64,000 nt of DNA from Serripes groenlandicus (taxonomy: Eukaryota > Mollusca > Bivalvia > Cardiida > Cardiidae): NCBI GenBank assembly GCA_031761405.1, contig JASEVX010000007.1:39673248-39737247 (forward strand), in the 5' to 3' direction. Both the position numbers and the translations under genes were made by a program. The notes beneath the pieces were generated by a model, which saw only the letters and a program-made list of their open reading frames with translations, ran no database searches and was not told the DNA's origin. This document shows positions 8,905-21,510 of the stretch, one piece after another (the first letter of the stretch is position 1; each line of letters opens with the position of its first letter).

Positions 8905-11900
8905 ATATTGCATGTTTTTCACACAGAGAACAATTACTAAACTATAAAAGTTGTTGTAGTTTTGAAGTGTTACATGTTTTTCACACAGACACAATTACCA
9001 AACCGTAAAAAGTGTTGTAGTTTTGAAGTATTACATTTTTTTCACACATAGAGCAATTACCCAACTATAAAAGTTGTTGTAGTTTTGAAGTATTACATTT
9101 TGTTCACACACAGCAATTACCAAACTATAAAAGTTGTTGTAGTTTTAAAGTATTACATGTTTTGCACACAGAGAGCAATTACCAAACTATGAAAGTTGTT
9201 GTAGTTTTGAAGTATTACATATTTTGCACTCAGAGCAATTACCAACCTATAAAAGTTGTTGTAGTTTTTAAGTGTTACATGTTTTTCACACATCGAGCAA
9301 TTACCAAACTATAAAAGTTGTTGTAGGTTTGAAGTGTTAATACTATAAAATTTGTTGTAGTTTTGAAGTATTACATTTTTTTCACACATAGAGCAATTAC
9401 CAAACTACAAAAGTTGTTGTAGTTTTGAAGTGTTATATGTTTTGCACACAGAGAGCAATATCCAAACTATAAAAGTTGTTGTAGTTTTGAAGTGTTACAT
9501 GTTTTGCACACAGACAGCAATAACCAAAATTTAAAAGTTGTTGTAGTTTTGAAGTGTTACATTTTTTGCACACAGAGAGCAATTACCAAACTATAAAAGT
9601 TGTTGTAGTTTTGAAGTGTTACATGTTTTGCACACAGAGAGCAATATCCAAACTATAAAAGTTGTTGTAGTTTTGAAGTGTTACATGTTTTGCACACAGA
9701 GAGCAATTACCAAACTACAAAAGTTGTTGTAGTTTTGAAGAGTTACATGTTTTGCACACAGAGAGCAATTACCAAACTACAAAAGTTGTTGTAGTTTTGA
9801 AGTGTTACATGTTTTGCACACATAGAGAAATTACCAAACTACAAAAGTTGTTGTAGTTTTAGAAGAGTTACATATTTTTCACACAGAGAGCAATTACCAA
9901 ACTATAAAAGTTGTTGTAGTTTTGAAGTGTTACATGTTTTGCACACAGAGAGCAATTACCAAACTACAAAAGTTGTTGTAGTTTTGAAGTGTTACATGTT
10001 TTGCACACAGAGAGCAATTTCCAAACTACAAAAGCTGTTGTATTTTTGAAGTGTTACATGTTTTGCACACAGAGAGCAATTACTATAAAAGTTGTTGTAG
10101 TTTTAGAAGAGTTACATATTTTTCACACCTAGAGCAATTATCAAACTATAAAAGTTGTTGTGGTTTTGAAGTATTACATTTTGTTCACACATAGAGAAAT
10201 TACCAAACTATAAAAGCTGTTGTAGTTTTAAAGTGTTACATGTTCTGCACACATAGAGAACTATCCAAACTATAAAAGTTGTTGTAGTTTTGAAGTGTTA
10301 TATGTTTTGCACACAGAGAGCAATTACCAAACTATAAAAGTTGTTGTAGTTTTGAAGTGTTACATGTTTTGCACACATAGAGAAATATCCAAACTATAAA
10401 AGTTGTTGTAGTTTTGAAGTGTTACATGCTCACAGAGAGCAATTACCAAACTATAAAAGTTGTTGTAGTTTTGAAGTGTTACATGCTCACAGAGAGCAAT
10501 TACCAAACTATAAAAGTTGTTGTAGTTTTGAAGTGTTACATGCTCACAGAGAGCAATTACCAAACTATAAAAGCTGTTGTAGTTTTGAAGTGTTACATGT
10601 TCTGCACACATAGAGAAATATCCAAACTATAAAAGTTGTTGTAGTTTTGAAGTGTTACATGTTCTGCACACATAGAGAAATATCCAAACTATAAAAGTTG
10701 TTGTAGTTTTGAAGTGTTACATGTTTTGCACACAGAGAGCAATTACCAAATTACAAAAGTTGTTGTAGTTTTGAAGTGTTACATGTTCTGCACACATAGA
10801 GAAATATCCAAACTATAAAAGTTGTTGTAGTTTTGAAGTGTTATATGTTTTGCACACAGAGAGCAATTACCAAACTACAAAAGTTGTTGTAGTTTTGAAG
10901 TGTTACATGCTCACAGAGAGCAATTACCAGACTATAAAAGCTGTTGTAGTTTTGAAGTGTTACATGTTCTGCACACATTGAGAAATATCCAAACTATAAA
11001 AGTTGTTGTAGTTTTGAAGTGTTACATGCTCACAGAGAGCAATTACCAAACTATAAAAGTTGTTGTAGTTTTGAAGTGTTACATGTTTTTCACACATAGA
11101 GAAATATCCAAACTATAAAAGTTGTTGTAGTTTTGAAGTGTTACATGTTTTGCACACATAGAGAAATATCCAAACTATAAAAGTTGTTGTAGTTTTGAAG
11201 TGTTACATGTTTTGCACACAGAGAGCAATTACCAAACTATAAAAGTTGTTGTAGTTTTGAAGTATTACATTTTGTTCACATATAGAGAAATTACCAAACT
11301 ATAAAACTTGTTGTAGTTTTGAAGTGTTACATGTTCTGCACACAGAGAGCAATTACCAAACTATAAAAGTTGTTGTAGTTTTGAAATATTACATGTTTTG
11401 CACACAGAGAGCAATTACCAAACTATAAAAGTTGTTGTAGTTTTGAAATATTACATGTTTTGCACACAGAGAGCAATTACCAAACTATAAAACTTGTTGT
11501 AGTTTTGAAGTATTACATTTTGTTCACATATAGATAAATAACCAAACTATAAAACTTGTTGTAGTTTTGAAGTGTTACATGTTTTGCACACAGAGAGCAA
11601 TTACCAAACTATAAAAGTTGTTGTAGTTTTGAAATATTACATGTTTTGCACACAGAGAGCAATTACCAAACTATAAAAGTTGTTGTAGTTTTGAAGTGTT
11701 ACATGTTTTGCACACAGAGAGCAATTACTATAAAAGTTGTTGTAGTTTTAGAAGAGTTACATATTTTTCACACAAAGAGCAATTATCAAACTATAAAAGT
11801 TGTTGTAGTTTTGAAGTATTACATTTTGTTTACACATAGAGAAATTACCAAGCTATAAAAGTTGTTGTAGTTTTAGAAGAGTTACATATTTTTCACACAG

Positions 11901-13342
11901 AGAGCAATTATCAAACTATAAAAGTTGTTGTAGTTTTGAAGTGTTACATGTTTTTCACACATAGAGAAATATCCAAACTATAAAAGTTGTTGTAGTTTTG
12001 AAGTGTTACATGTTTTGCACACATAGAGAAATATCCAAACTATAAAAGTTGTTGTAGTTTTGAAGTGTTACATGTTTTGCACACAGAGAGCAATTACCAA
12101 ACTATAAAAGTTGTTGTAGTTTTGAAGTATTACATTTTGTTCACATATAGAGAAATTACCAAACTATAAAACTTGTTGTAGTTTTGAAGTGTTACATGTT
12201 CTGCACACAGAGAGCAATTACCAAACTATAAAAGTTGTTGTAGTTTTGAAATATTACATGTTTTGCACACAGAGAGCAATTACCAAACTATAAAAGTTGT
12301 TGTAGTTTTGAAATATTACATGTTTTGCACACAGAGAGCAATTACCAAACTATAAAACTTGTTGTAGTTTTGAAGTATTACATTTTGTTCACATATAGAT
12401 AAATAACCAAACTATAAAACTTGTTGTAGTTTTGAAGTGTTACATGTTTTGCACACAGAGAGCAATTACCAAACTATAAAAGTTGTTGTAGTTTTGAAAT
12501 ATTACATGTTTTGCACACAGAGAGCAATTACCAAACTATAAAAGTTGTTGTAGTTTTGAAGTGTTACATGTTTTGCACACAGAGAGCAATTACTATAAAA
12601 GTTGTTGTAGTTTTAGAAGAGTTACATATTTTTCACACAAAGAGCAATTATCAAACTATAAAAGTTGTTGTAGTTTTGAAGTATTACATTTTGTTTACAC
12701 ATAGAGAAATTACCAAGCTATAAAAGTTGTTGTAGTTTTAGAAGAGTTACATATTTTTCACACAGAGAGCAATTATCAAACTATAAAAGTTGTTGTAGTT
12801 TTGAAGTATTACATTTTGTTCACACATAGAGCAATTACCAAACTATAAAAGTTGTTGTAGTTTTGAAGTGTTATATGTTTTACACACAGAGAGCAATTAT
12901 GAAACTATAAAAGTTGTTGTAGTTTTGAAGTGTTACATGTTCTGCACACATAGAGCAATTACCAAACTATAAATTGTTGTAGTTTTGAAGTGTTACATTG
13001 TGTTCACACATAGAGAAATATCCAGACTATAAAAGTTGTTGTAGTTTTGAAGTGTTATATGTTTTTCACACAGAGAGCAATTACCAAACTGTAAAAGTTG
13101 TTGTAGTTTTGAAGTGTTACATGCTCACAGAGAGCAATTACCAAACTATAAAAGTTGTTGTAGTTTTGAAGTGTTACATGCTCACAGAGAGCAATTACCA
13201 AACTATAAAAGCTGTTGTAGTTTTGAAGTGTTACATGTTCTGCACACAGAGAGCAATTACCAAACTATAAATTGTTGTAGTTTTGAAGTGTTACATGTTT
13301 TGCACACAGATAGCAATTACTATAAAAGTTGTTGTAGTTTAA
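8905..13342. repeat. ~62-bp minisatellite array, about 70 copies
   Basis: The unit contains GTTGTTGTAGTTTTGAAG, TGTTACATGTTTTGCACAC and GAGAGCAATTACCAAACTAT. Shorter variants lack the TTTTGCACA part (10429-10560, 13125-13200) or the CCAAAC part. The many ORFs on both strands are by-products of the repeat. At higher order, 11046-11910 is repeated almost exactly at 11911-12775 (shift of 865 bp, about 14 units). Confidence 0.9.
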
Positions 13343-13540
13343 GGGTGACAAGAGAAATGTAAAAGAAGTGGTCATTTTAAGCACCGGTATCACAACATGG
13401 AGTAAGTTGTCTGAGATAAAAGTGTGAAAAGCTTGTATTCCAAACTTGTGTGTGCATAGGCTTATTATTTTGGACTGATTGACAGTTATGTTTACAAGAT
13501 CATGTATTATGAAATATTTCTTTCCCATTTTTGAAATGGC

Positions 13541-16356
13541 TTTAAGCTCACCATAGCATGAAGTGGTCAAGGTGGGTTATTGTGATCGTCTTGCGTCCGG
13601 CGTCCTGGGGACGGGGCTATTTTACCTCATATGGCTATAGTGAAAACTATAAAAACCTTCTCCGACGAAAATGTCAGGCCGATTTCCAAATAATTTTGTA
13701 GAAATGTTCCTAGGATGACCCTCCATCAGATTTCACCAAGCCATGTTGATTGGTCTTAAAATATGGGTGCCAGGGGGGTGGGGCTATTAGCCTTATATTA
13801 GCTTTAGTGAAAACTTTAAAAATCTTCTCCCAAACTATTTTGCTGAATTTCAAATAATTTTGCAGAAATGTTCCTTGGGTGACACTCTACTAGATTCCTT
13901 TGATTTAATTATGCCTAATGGCAGTAGAGCGATACTGGTACTCTTGGGCCTCTTGTATTAACTGACCTCACCACAACATGAGTTACTTTGGTTGACTGTG
14001 TGGTAGGCATGATAAATCACATTGCATAAGTCAGGTGAGCGATCCAGGGTTATCATGGCCGTCATCCGTTTGTCAACATCTTCTCCTCAGTAACCAGTGG
14101 GTCAATTGGGATGAAACTCCATGCAGAATTCTGGTTTCTATGGCAACCAAATAAACTTTAAAATTCTTCTTCTCCCAAACCAGTTTGCTGATTTTCAAAT
14201 ACTTTCGTAGAAATTTTTCTTGGATGACCTTCTATCAGATTCCCTCAAGCCATGTTGATTGGTAAAAGAACCATGGCTACCAGGGGATGGGGCTGTTTTG
14301 CCTAATATGGCTATAGTGAAAACTTTAAAATCTTCTCCTCCCTAAGTGTCTAGCCGATTTTCAAATAATTTTGTAGAAATGTTCCTAGGGTGACACTGTA
14401 TCAGATTTCTTTAAGCCATGTTGATTGTTTGAAAAACATGGCCGCCAGGGGGCGGGGCTACTTTGCCTTATATGGCTATAGTGAAAACTTAAAAAATCTT
14501 CACGATGAAATTTGTGGCAGATTTTCAAATAATTTTGTAGAAGTGTTCCTTGGGTGACCCTCTATCATATTTTTCAAGCCATGTTGATTGGTCGAAAATC
14601 ATGGCCGCCAGGGGGCAGGCCTGTTTTGCCTTATATGGATACAGTGAAAACTTAAAGAAATCTTCTCCAACAGTGTCGGCCGATTTTCAAGTACTTTTGT
14701 AGAAATGTTCTTAGGGTAACCAACTATCAGATTCCTTCAAGGCATGTTGATTGGTCGAAAACTATGGCCACCAGGGGGCGGGCTATTTTGCATTAAATGC
14801 ATAAACGTAAAAATCTTCTCCTCCGAAAGTGCCGGGCCGATTCCTTCAAACCATGTTGATTGGTTAAAAAACATGGCTGCCAAGGTCAGGGCTGTTTTGC
14901 CCTCCCTATATGGCTAAAGTGAAAACTTAAAAATCTTCTCTGACAAAAGTTTCGGCTGATTTTGATAAAATGTTGTAGAAATGTTTCTTGGGTGACTCTC
15001 TATCAGATTCCTCCAAGCCATGTTGATTGGTTTTAAAATATGGCTGCTAGGGGGGGTGGGGTTGTTAGTATTATATTGGTTTTAGTGAACACTTTAAAAA
15101 TCTCTGATTTTCAAATAATTTTGCGGAAATATTCATTGGGTGAGAATCTACAAGATTCCTTCAAGCCATGTTCATTGGGGCTGGGGCTGTTTGATTATTA
15201 GTCCCCTACCAGTCGAAGACCAGTTTGGGGACTATAGGTTTGGTCTATTTCGTCTGTCCGTCTGTCTGTGTGTCAGTACCACCAAATCTTGTCCGGTCCA
15301 CATATTAACCATGCATCATAGGATTTCCAAGAAACTTAGCACAAAAGTTCACCATGATGAGGTGGGGTGTCATGCTCAAAACCCAGGCCTGTACCTCAAA
15401 TGTCAAGGTCACACTTAGAGGTCAAAGGTCAAAATGAGTAATATTTGAAAGGACTACCTTGTCCTGCCCACATTTCAACCATGCAGGCGTGTCGCACTTT
15501 GTGACTTAGAGGTCAAAGGTCAAAATGAGTACTGTTTAATAGGACTACCTTGTCCGGCTCACATCTCAACCATGCATCATTGGTTTCCCTAGTTACTAGG
15601 CACACATGTTCACCTCAAATGTTAAGGTATCACTTAGAGGTCAAAGGTCAAAATGATTACTGTTTGATAGGACTATTACTTGTCCGACCCGCATCTAAAC
15701 CATGCATTATAGGATTTCCATGAAACTTGGCACAAACGTTCACTATGATGAGGCAGCATGTCGCTCTCAAGACCAAGGCCTGTACCTCAAATGTCAAGGT
15801 CACAATTAATAGGTCAAAATGAGTACTGTTTGATAAGACTACCTTATCCGGCCCTCATCTCAACCATGCATGATGCATCATAGGATTCCCAAGTAATTAG
15901 GCACACATCTTCACCACCATAAGGTGGCGTGTCACGCACAAGACCCAGGACTGAACCTCAAATGTCAAGGTTGCACTTGGAGGTCAAAGTTCAAAATGAG
16001 AACTGTTTGATAGGACTGTACCTTGTCCGGCCCGCATCTCAACCATGCATCATGGGCTTCCCAAGTTACTAGGCAATCTTGTTCACTATAATAAGGTGGC
16101 GTGTCGCGCACAATACCCAGGCCTGTACCTCAAATGTCAAGGTCACACTTGGAGGTCAAAAGACACAATGTGCTGTCCTTGTCTGGTAGGGGACTTTTGT
16201 ATTGCTTGCAATACGACATTAACTTGTTTAATTTTTGCCTAATGGCAGTGTAGCGATACTGGCCCTCTTGGGCCTCTTGTATTGGCAACCGTTTGGTTCT
16301 TATGTCAAATCACATAAATCAGGTGAGCGATCCAAGGCCATCATGGCCCTCTTGTT
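13541..16356 (+). mobile_element. AGCTCACCTGA-family element, type A core, with a nested second element
   Basis: Begins with TTTAAGCTCACCATAGC and GGTGGGTTATTGTGATC, runs through ~170-bp units (CATGGCCGCCAGGGGG, AGAAATGTTCCT) and has an internal older 3' end near 14032-14060. It resumes at about 16228 and ends at 16320-16356 with CAGGTGAGCGATCC, a GGCCATCATGGCC hairpin and CTCTTGTTC. The 15199-16200 block is a different family inserted into it. Confidence 0.55.
15199..16200 (+). mobile_element. AGTCCCCTACC-ended element with ~170-bp tandem core
   Basis: Starts AGTCCCCTACCAGTC with a local hairpin (to GGGGACT at about 15233) and ends CTGGTAGGGGACTTTTG, so the ends are inverted copies (AGTCCCCTACCA). 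The core is about five units with CATCTCAACCATGCATCAT, CCCAGGCCTGTACCTCAAA and GAGGTCAAAGGTCAAAATG. A CTGTCCGTCTGTCTGTG motif near the 5' end is shared with other families here. Nested in the type A element. Confidence 0.6.
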
Positions 16357-16424
16357 CATTATATCTTTGCTTTATGGTAAAAGCGAGTTACTGTTTCTAA
16401 TGTTTCTAATGTTTCTAATGTTTG

Positions 16425-16925
16425 GTTTTTAGATCACTTGAGCAGAAGGCTCAATGTGATCTATTGGGATCTCTATCCCTCTGTTGTCCATTGTTCACTT
16501 TTTGCTTCAAATAACATCTCTGAAACCCCCTTGATGAAGTTCATGAAATTGGCATGGATGTTTCTTGCATATTCCCCTTTGAAAAATTGTTTGAAGAATT
16601 CCATTCAATGCACAACTTGAAATGATGTCACAGAATTGTTCCTTGGGTGACCCTCTACCATAATCAGGTCATCATGATTGAGATTCTTACAAAACTATGG
16701 CTGCCAGTGGTTTTCCCTATAGACTATATTCTATATTAAAAACTTTAAAAATATTCTTGTCTGAAACTACTGGCCCAATTTTGAAATACTTTAAGTTTAG
16801 AAGAATAATTAGGCAATACTCAGTGATTGATTTCAAATGGAAAATCCATTTTGAAAATTAAAGGATTTTAAAAGTATAATAGTTTGATAATGGACGATTA
16901 AGGACCAATTTGACCCTCTTGTAGG
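16425..16925 (+). repeat. Degraded AGCTCACCTGA-like element
   Basis: Opens TTTTTAGATCACTTGAGC with the partner GCTCAATGTGATC. It includes TTCCTTGGGTGACCCTCTAC and a GGCTGCCAG landmark and closes near 16880-16922 with a weak hairpin and GACCCTCTTGTA. The TAATGTTTC triplet run at 16396-16425 precedes it. Confidence 0.45.
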
Positions 16926-17062
16926 GCATCTCAGGTTCTCTTTAGTCACTTTATATTATAATTCTGTCAGGCAGACACAATTCCATTTTAATTATGTATT
17001 GTTTGCCCAAGTTGGGTTTGTTAATTCTTAATTTACATTGATTGATTTATTATAGGCCTTTT

Positions 17063-18118
17063 TTAGCTCACCTATGCACGAAGTGTAAGGTGAGCTATTG
17101 TGATCACATTTTGTCCGGCGTCCATCCGCCGTGTGTCGTCAACATTTCATCTTGTTAACACTCTACAGGCTACATTTTGCATCCAATCTTCATGAAAGTG
17201 TATCAGAACATTCATCTTCATAAAATCTTGGACAAGTTCGAAACCGGGCCATATGAGGTCAAAAACGAGGTCACTAGGTCAAATTGAAGCGAAATCTTGT
17301 TAACACTCTCGAGGCCACATTTTCAACTTGAGCATGTTGAAACTTTATCAGAATGTTTGTCTTGATGATATGTAGGTCAAGTTCGAACATGTGTCATGTT
17401 GGGTCAAACAGTAGGTCACTAGGTCAAATTGAAGGAAAATCTTGTTAACACTCCAGATGCCACAATTTTTGCTTCAGCAGTTTGAAATTTTGTCAGAATG
17501 TTTTTCTTAAAAATATCTAGGTCAAGTTCGAATATGGGTCATATTGGGTCAGAAACTAGGTCACTAGGCTAAATTGAAGGGTAATCTTGTTAACACTGAA
17601 GAGGCCACATTTTCAACTTGAGCATGTTGAAATCTTGTTAACTCTGTAGAAGCCGCATGTTTTGCTTCAGCAGCTTGAAATTTGGTCAGAATGTTGAGCT
17701 AAATGATATCTAAGTCAAGTTTGAAGTCACTAGGCCAAATTGAAGGAAAATCGTGTAAACACTTTGGATGAACTTTGGTCAGAATGTTTGTCTGAATTAT
17801 ATCTACGTCAAGTTCGAATATGGGTCATATTGGGTCAGAAACAATGTCAATAAAGGAAAATATTGTTCAAACTCCGGAGGCCGCATTTTTACTTTGAGCA
17901 AGTTGAAAATTTGTCAGAATGTTGTCTTGATGATATCTAGTCCATGTTGGAATATGGGTCATATCAGGTAAAACAAATATAGATCACTAGGCCAAATGAA
18001 GGAAAATCTTGTTAACACTGTGGAGGTTGCATTCAGAATAATTGTCTTGATATGTTTTGCATTGCAGTACATTGTATAATTAAGGTGAGCGATCCAGGGC
18101 CATCATGGCCCTCTTGTT
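17063..18118 (+). mobile_element. AGCTCACCTGA-family element, type B core, full length
   Basis: The 5' end is TTTTTTAGCTCACCTATGC with AAGGTGAGCTATTGTGATC, then TTTTGTCCGGCGTCC. The 3' end is AAGGTGAGCGATCC with the hairpin GGGCCATCATGGCCC and TCTTGTTT. The core is ~145-bp units (CTTGTTAACACTC, TTGAGCATGTTGAAAC, GGTCACTAGGTCAAATTG). The 37310-38448 copy is closely related. Confidence 0.65.
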
Positions 18119-18656
18119 TGAAAAAACGGGACGTATTATAGTTTTACCTGCGGCGTCCAGTATGTTGTCGGCCCAATAACTTTAGAAGCCTTTGTCCAAT
18201 CGTAACCAAATTTGGTCATAATGTGTATTATTGTTTGATAACTAGCCATATCGCTCTAGTCACGCTAGAGTCATCGCCCTTTAATTATAAAAATTACCTC
18301 AAATTGGTCTTGTCCGATCAATAACTTTCAAAGCCTTTATCCAATCATCACCAAATTTAGTCAGAATGTGTATGGGCATAATATCTCGGACATGTGCTAT
18401 AATCAGCCATATCGCTCTGGTCATTTTATTTGATCATCACCAAATTTAGACAATATGTTGATGGGCAGAATATCTTGGTCAGGTTCGATAACTAACCACG
18501 TTATCTTAGTCACTCCACACTTATGTCCCTCGAAATGGCCAAAACTGTATTAACAGTGGCCTCTTTCTAAAGTTGCCTGACGTACAACCATTTATCACTA
18601 AACTTGGTCTCCAAAAAACAGGACAGGCGTATTTTATGACAGTTGGCGCTCTTGTT
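18119..18656 (+). mobile_element. Short element with GGACGTATTATAG / GGCGCTCTTGTT ends
   Basis: Abuts the previous element with no spacer. It starts GAAAAAACGGGACGTATTAT and ends GGCGTATTTTATGACAG, TTGGCGCTCTTGTTA. Three ~130-bp units contain CCAATCATCACCAAATTTAG and CATATCGCTCT. It shares the CTCTTGTT end with the other families. Confidence 0.45.
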
Positions 18657-19016
18657 ATTTATTTATTATACATGCACTACATGTATAGGCAATTTTAATA
18701 AAGTGTATTGATATATCTTTGTATTTGTGAAGTTTTATCCAAACCAATAAGGGCCAGTTTTCCTACTACTTATTTGTTACTGAAAGTCGAATGCATTACT
18801 CTTAACATGTGTTCATCTTTGGTCCTATATAGAAACTTCCATGTTCATGCAAGTTCTAAATGCACACCATGTTCCGCCATGATATATTAATTAGATAAAT
18901 ATACTGAACCAAAAAAGAAACGTTCCGTAGTTACTTTAAACACGGACCTATATGTATATAGGTCCTTGGTTTAAACTTATTCATTTTACATGGATTGGAA
19001 AGCAAGTTTTTACAAC
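18657..19016. other. Non-coding, with a palindrome
   Basis: Nothing notable until 18925-18976, where TTTAAACACGGACCTATAT is followed by its inverted copy ATATAGGTCCTTGGTTTAAA. About 60 bp next to it (18960-19021) recur inverted at 20000-20065, bracketing the 19017-19707 element. Confidence 0.4.
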
Positions 19017-19707
19017 TTGTTAGCTCACCTGAGCATGGTCATCAATCATTGTCTGGCATGCAGCGTCCCTAGGCAATCCCCTTCAAAAACAGCTAAAAGA
19101 ATTACATTCCATCCAGAACTGGTTGCCATGGCAACGGAAAGGAAATTCTTTAAGTGACATCTATACCATTGGGCTAATTTCAACTAAACTTTTAAGGAAT
19201 GTTTCCTAGGTGGTACCCTAGCTAAAAGAATGTTCCCTAGTAATACCCTATTAAAACAGCTAAAATAATTCCACGGCAGCGGAAAGAAAACAAAGAAAAT
19301 TCTTTAAACGACATCTCCTATACCATTGGGTCAATTTCGACCAAGCTTTGCAGGAATGTTCCCTAGGTAGTCCCCTTTAAAAATTACTAAAGAATTCCAT
19401 TCTATCTAGAAGTCTGGTTGCTATGGCAACGGAAAGAGAAAAGTATTTAATAATGTTCCCTGTTCAATCGGGCCAATACAATTTTAAAGGAATGTTGCCT
19501 AAGTGGTCACCTTTAGAAACGGCTAAACAATATTCATCCCCTGCAGAGCTCTGGTTGCCATGGCAACGGAAAGAAAAAAGTTCGAAAAATCTTTAATCAT
19601 CATCTTATCCTATGCCACTGGGCTAATTTCAACCATATTTTACAGGAATGTTTTCTAGGTTACTCATGTTATCAGATGAGCGATATAGGCCCATTTTGCC
19701 CTCTTGT
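19017..19707 (+). mobile_element. AGCTCACCTGA-family element, GTTGCCATGGCAACG core
   Basis: The 5' end is TTGTTAGCTCACCTGAGC. The 3' end is ATCAGATGAGCGATATAGG, a degraded GGCCCATTTTGCCC hairpin and CTCTTGTATT. The core has four ~150-bp units around GGTTGCCATGGCAACGGAAA, GGAATGTTCCCTAGG and CCCCTTTAAAAA. No protein. Confidence 0.55.
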
Positions 19708-20093
19708 ATTAATTCCTTTCGACAACTCCCTGGGTAGAACCAGTAATAAAATCGTGATAAATGTTCACCCCCGGGGATTAAAGCCCACGACTTTTGGATC
19801 CGGAGTCCGAAACTTTGGATCCGAAGGTCGTGGTTTCCATTGTTATGCTGGGTTTTCCCATAGGAGAAATTCAGTTCAGTAACACTTTTTTGAAAGTCAT
19901 TCTAGCAAAATAATTTTGTTTTCAGAAGGCACAACACATTTTCAAAGGCGCCATATAGCTGGTTCTACACAGGAAGACGCCGAGAGGAATTAATATAAGT
20001 TGTAAAAACTTGCTTTCCAATCGACCTAAAATAAATATGTTTAAACCACGGACCTATATACACATGGATTGGAAACTTCCAATCATTATCGGT
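19708..20093. other. Non-coding
   Basis: No coding signal that I trust. It contains a CCGGGGATTAAAGCCCACG stretch. 20000-20065 is the inverted partner of 18960-19021 (AAGCAAGTTTTTACAACTT and its complement). Confidence 0.3.
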
Positions 20094-20207
20094 GACCATC
20101 TAAGTAACAACATTTTACAGACTGTTATAGACTGGAACGCCTTACCACCAGACATAGTAGAGGCGGGCACCCTGGACGCCTTCAAGGTCCGAGAGCAAAC
20201 CATCTGA
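20094..20207 (+). pseudogene. LINE ORF2 C-terminal fragment
   Basis: The frame ending at TGA 20205-20207 reads TVIDWNALPPDIVEAGTLDA, the W-N-x-LP ... FK signature found at the C-terminus of many non-LTR retrotransposon reverse transcriptases. Nothing of the RT or endonuclease domains is present, so this is a 5'-truncated copy. Clade not assignable from this stub. Confidence 0.5.
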
Positions 20208-20664
20208 TCCAAACTGAAGATGTTTTTAATTGTGTTTTTAAATTAGACAGTAAATAGCTCTGCCCAGTGGTATAGGAAATGTGTTTTAAAGAAATGGTTG
20301 CCGACGGACGATGGACACTTAATGACCAAAATAGCTCACGTTGAGTACCGCACAAGTTCACCTATCCATGTTGGCTTGGGGGTTGCTATTTCTTAGGTTG
20401 CGGAAATGTGCCTCGCTCAATGACTCTCCTGCAATACCTGGAGCAGCATTCTAACCGAATGACGGAGTAAATGACAACATTGCTTTTCCATTTTTATGGC
20501 CAATATCGTGGTTATGTAAACCCCATAGCACGGTATTTGCTCACATACTGATTTATTTGTTCAGTATCCATAATATGCATGCTTATAAAGTCAATAGTAC
20601 AACTTAAGTAAAGTTCATGTTTTATTTGTACTTTGGAACATAATCTCATAGGTTTAACGGGTAA
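20208..20664. other. Non-coding; LINE 3' UTR remnant and 3' flank of the integrase gene
   Basis: No ORF of interest. It carries GCCGACGGACGATGGACAC, followed by AATAGCTCACGTTGAG, similar to starts of the local repeat families. The minus-strand gene that ends at 20665 would have its 3' UTR here; I see no confident poly(A) signal. Confidence 0.3.
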
Positions 20665-21510
20665 CTATTCCGTAACAATACTTAAAGCTTTTAAATACAT
20701 GTTAATACCGAAGTTTGGACAAATCCAGTTCCTAGGGCACTCTATGGATAATCTATGTAAACGATCATCACTCATTTCTGGATGATCTGGTTGATAAATG
20801 GGTCTTTCGTTAGTTGGTGGATTGAATTCTCTATCATATTGGTGATGGACAAAGTCCACTGTGTCTAATCCACCGTTTAGAACTCCAGATGTCCACAGGC
20901 GCAACGGGGATGTGCCAACTGTTCGAAGTCTATGCGATGCCCATGCCCCTCTCCAGATGTCAAGTTTATTATTTATTTTATGCTTGTAAACATAATGTAA
21001 AGAAAATATATGTAAGGGGTTCAATATGTCCAAAATATGTTCGTCTTCCATAAAGGAAAATATACCATAATAGTGTATAAGAACACCGTCATATACGTCA
21101 CGCCAGAGTCGTTCGATTCTCTGATTGTGCGTGCTTTTTCCAGTGAGTATGCCATTAGAGCCTCTTTTTTCAAACATAAATTCTGCAATTTTAGCATTTT
21201 CCATGCCCATATCAGTTCTAACACGATGCGGCGTACCAAATGTTTCCGTTGCTCGTTCGAATATCTCAAATAGTGAATCTGCTCGATTATTGTCTAAACA
21301 ATGTAACACAGTCACCAGTCTACTAAACCCATCAATGGCACCTGTTATGACAAATCCCCACCTTATAAGTTTATGATTTGTGTCTACATGCCACATTTCG
21401 TTAGGACATTGTACATGATAAATGCGACGGTGAAGCCGACCCAGTGTTCTCTCGGCTATCCCCGCTTCATCATGCAAGTGAAGAATGTCCCTCAGTCGGT
21501 ATCTTGGAAT
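20665..21510 (-). CDS. Integrase gene exon 2 (catalytic core and C-terminus)
   Basis: Starts after TTCTATTTGTGTAG with IPRYRLRDILHL. It contains the HVDTNHKLIRWGFV strand with the first Asp, IDGFSRL, the second Asp in VRTDMG and the Glu in NQRIERLWRDV. The C-terminal half (ALHYV-like LHYVYKHKIN, WRGAWASHRLRT) is family-typical. Stop at 20665-20667. Confidence 0.75.
   Translation of the reverse strand: MPRYRLRDILHLHDEAGIAERTLGRLHRRIYHVQCPNEMWHVDTNHKLIRWGFVITGAIDGFSRLVTVLHCLDNNRADSLFEIFERATETFGTPHRVRTDMGMENAKIAEFMFEKRGSNGILTGKSTHNQRIERLWRDVYDGVLIHYYGIFSFMEDEHILDILNPLHIFSLHYVYKHKINNKLDIWRGAWASHRLRTVGTSPLRLWTSGVLNGGLDTVDFVHHQYDREFNPPTNERPIYQPDHPEMSDDRLHRLSIECPRNWICPNFGINMYLKALSIVTE

Noticed and set aside
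10360..13270. Many 60-100-codon ORFs on both strands
   Set aside because: All are readings of the 62-bp repeat.
8905..13342. CRISPR-like array
   Set aside because: No distinct spacers; units are continuous head-to-tail copies in a eukaryotic context.
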